From NCBI GenBank assembly GCA_021413965.1, contig JAIOPI010000040.1:172947-236946 (forward strand): DNA of 64,000 bases, written 5' to 3'. The position numbers were made by a program, and so were the translations under genes. Source of the DNA: Lentisphaerota bacterium. Its GTDB lineage: Bacteria > Verrucomicrobiota > Kiritimatiellia > UBA8416 > JAIOPI01. This document shows, one piece after another, positions 62,776 to 64,000 of the stretch. The notes beneath the pieces are model-generated. The model had not been told where the DNA came from. It did no database searches and saw nothing but the letters and a program-made list of their open reading frames with translations. Position 1 is the stretch's first letter; each line of letters opens with the position of its first letter.

Positions 62776-64000
62776 GTGTACGCCCAGCATGGGCGCGTTG
62801 TTTAGAGGGTGCAAGTCCCTTGTGGGAGGACCGGTCATGGCAACATGAAGTAACCACCACTCGAAGCCAACTGCGGGCGGGTAACCGACCGTGGGGAGGC
62901 AGGCTAGAGGAGACCGGCGGGCCGACGAACAGAAACCGCATAGAAGGCCGGGCACGATACGACGAGCAGGCACAACACCGCGAAGTCACACGGTTCAGTC
63001 GTGCAGGTAAATGCGGCGGTCGTGCCGGGACGCAACGCGTTCTTATCTGGGGAGATCCCGCGGGCGCAAGCCGGCGGGAAGTCAGCAGAGGCCGTAGTAA
63101 TGGACCACAAGCCGGGGGCTGAAAGACGCCCGTTGAAACACAGACACCGGAAGTCTTGAGACCATGAAGGGCCAAACCGAACGGGAACGTTCCGACCGCG
63201 TGGAGGACGCTGGGGCCGATGACGCCGGAAGGCGAGGCCACAGCGAGCGCCGCCACGATGGGAAGCATGGGAGCGTTCAAGAGCAGACCATGATGGAGCA
63301 AGTCCTTGGCTCGGAGAACCTGCGGCGGGCTTGGCATCGCGTCAAGACCAACGCGGGGGCACCCGGCATCGACGGGATGACCGTTGAGGTGTTCCCGGCA
63401 TTTTGTCGGCAGCACTGGCCGAGGATACGCTCCGCGCTCATGGAAGGGACCTACCGCCCGGCGCCGGTGCGCCGGGTGTTCATACCCAAACCCGACGGGA
63501 CACAACGCCCGTTGGGCGTGCCAACGGTGCTGGATCGGGTGATTCAGCAGGCGCTGGCACAGGTGCTGACGCCGCTCTTCGAGGGCGGTTTCAGTGACCA
63601 CAGCTACGGCTTCCGCGAAGGCCGCAACGCCCATCAGGCGGTGCGGGCCGTGGAGGCTTGCTGGAAAGAGGGACGCCGCTACGCGGTGGACTGTGACCTG
63701 AAGTCCTTCTTCGATACCGTCAAGCATGACCGGTTGATGAGCCAGCTGCGCGAGAAGGTCCGGGACCACAAGGTGCTGGGCCTGATCCGCCGCTATCTCG
63801 TCGCCGGAGTGGTGCTGCCTGACGGCACGTACGAGGCCACGGCCTTGGGCGTGCCCCAAGGTGGACCGCTCTCGCCCCTGCTGGCCAATATCACGCTCGA
63901 CCCCCTGGACCAGGAACTCGAACGCCGTGGGCATCGGTTTGCCCGCTACGCCGACGACTTCCTCGTCATGGTCAAGAGCGCGAAGGCGGCCGAACGGGTG
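62776..64000 (+). mobile_element. Group II intron (5' part; runs off the window)
   Basis: Putative 5' end GTGTACGCCC at 62776 with the hairpin CGCCC-AGCAT-GGGCG, then the domain I block GAGGGTGCAAGTCCCTTG at 62804 and further conserved-looking ribozyme sequence up to the reverse transcriptase gene at 63164. GTGYR is the usual first bases of group II introns. The intron is in the opposite direction to the cassettes and begins just after the attC-like stem. The 3' end is not in the window. Confidence 0.7.
63164..64000 (+). CDS. ltrA: Group II intron reverse transcriptase/maturase, N-terminal part
   Basis: 279 codons without a stop to the window edge. RT motifs: NAGAPGIDGMTVEVF (domain 0/1), PKPDGTQRPLGVPTVLDRVI, FSDHSYGFREGRNAHQAVR, YAVDCDLKSFFDTVKHDRL, GVPQGGPLSPLLANI and the catalytic RYADDFLVMV (YADD at residues 262-265). 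It would carry out intron splicing (maturase) and retrohoming. The thumb/X domain and any endonuclease domain lie beyond the window. The ATG at 63164 is the most upstream that keeps the conserved N terminus. Confidence 0.93.
   Translation, partial: MKGQTERERSDRVEDAGADDAGRRGHSERRHDGKHGSVQEQTMMEQVLGSENLRRAWHRVKTNAGAPGIDGMTVEVFPAFCRQHWPRIRSALMEGTYRPAPVRRVFIPKPDGTQRPLGVPTVLDRVIQQALAQVLTPLFEGGFSDHSYGFREGRNAHQAVRAVEACWKEGRRYAVDCDLKSFFDTVKHDRLMSQLREKVRDHKVLGLIRRYLVAGVVLPDGTYEATALGVPQGGPLSPLLANITLDPLDQELERRGHRFARYADDFLVMVKSAKAAERV

Larger units (their letters stand above)
57848..64000. mobile_element. Integrated genomic island (left end; continues past the window)
   Basis: Bounded on the left by the tRNA-Arg 3' fragment. 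Contains the tyrosine integrase, reverse transcriptase remnant, hicBA, a cassette-like array and a group II intron. Genes here are short and many lie on the minus strand, unlike the core genes to the left. The right end is not visible. Confidence 0.65.

Noticed and set aside
62717..63934. Extension of the small lipoprotein frame to 63934 as one 527-residue protein
   Set aside because: The extension is antisense to the group II intron and its reverse transcriptase; the lipoprotein signal begins at the TTG at 62716.

Overview
The window is GC-rich bacterial chromosome. The gene content points to the PVC group, most likely Kiritimatiellota/Verrucomicrobiota. Pointers are a complete Na+-translocating NADH:quinone reductase, a secreted protein with a VPDGAS + TM + RRK C-terminal sorting tail of the PEP-CTERM/exosortase kind, a small-Cys protein next to a TonB receptor of a sort I associate with Verrucomicrobia, and decayed URO-D-like and PhyH-like genes. 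The assignment is an inference; no rRNA is present to confirm it.

Layout. 1-3.5 kb: chaperones and protein quality control (dnaK 3' end, groES, groEL, rpoZ, smpB). 3.6-15 kb: housekeeping (tatA, a TPR membrane protein, pdxJ, nnrE/nnrD fusion, a HAD-like pseudoenzyme, mazG, a coiled-coil protein with GYF-like repeats, a MEMO protein, pyrH, frr, an unknown low-complexity membrane protein, trxA, a CBS protein). 15-22.3 kb: nqrM facing apbE, then nqrF-A on the minus strand with a good promoter. 22.3-23 kb: two gene remnants. 23.2-29 kb: tetrapyrrole cluster ccsA/hemX-hemA-(hemC'-cobA-hemD)-hemL, in which the fused middle gene lacks the third HemC domain. 29.3-34.2 kb: cell-surface block (GGDEF-like/sugar transferase fusion, VPDG-CTERM protein, FG-GAP/Fn3 protein). 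34.2-41.5 kb: complete F-type ATP synthase operon atpZ-I-B-E-F-H-A-G-D-C on the minus strand. 41.6-46.6 kb: a respiratory module of a NapC-type multiheme cytochrome, a three-Cys Rrf2 regulator, a nine-heme cytochrome, a four-cluster ferredoxin subunit and an NrfD membrane subunit. 46.7-57.8 kb: DUF2339-like protein, ACT protein, coiled-coil protein, copper-type TonB receptor with a CxxC partner, Na+/solute symporter, RRM protein, HEAT-methyltransferase, GH4 glycosidase.

From 57.85 kb to the end lies an accessory island. It opens with a 3'-half tRNA-Arg(CCG) copy next to a tyrosine integrase. It then holds a reverse-transcriptase remnant, a hicBA toxin-antitoxin pair and five small minus-strand genes. 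Each of these five starts 7-12 bases after a GTT-type core; three of the intervals hold long imperfect palindromes and two of those share an almost identical core. This is the architecture of an integron cassette array without a visible IntI (a CALIN). A group II intron, in the opposite orientation, interrupts the hairpin of the last attC-like site and runs off the window with its reverse transcriptase gene.

Working together: the NQR complex would build a Na+ gradient usable by the SSS symporter, while the ATP synthase c subunit looks proton-type. ApbE and NqrM serve NQR assembly. The hem cluster and the multiheme/NrfD module are connected by haem demand.
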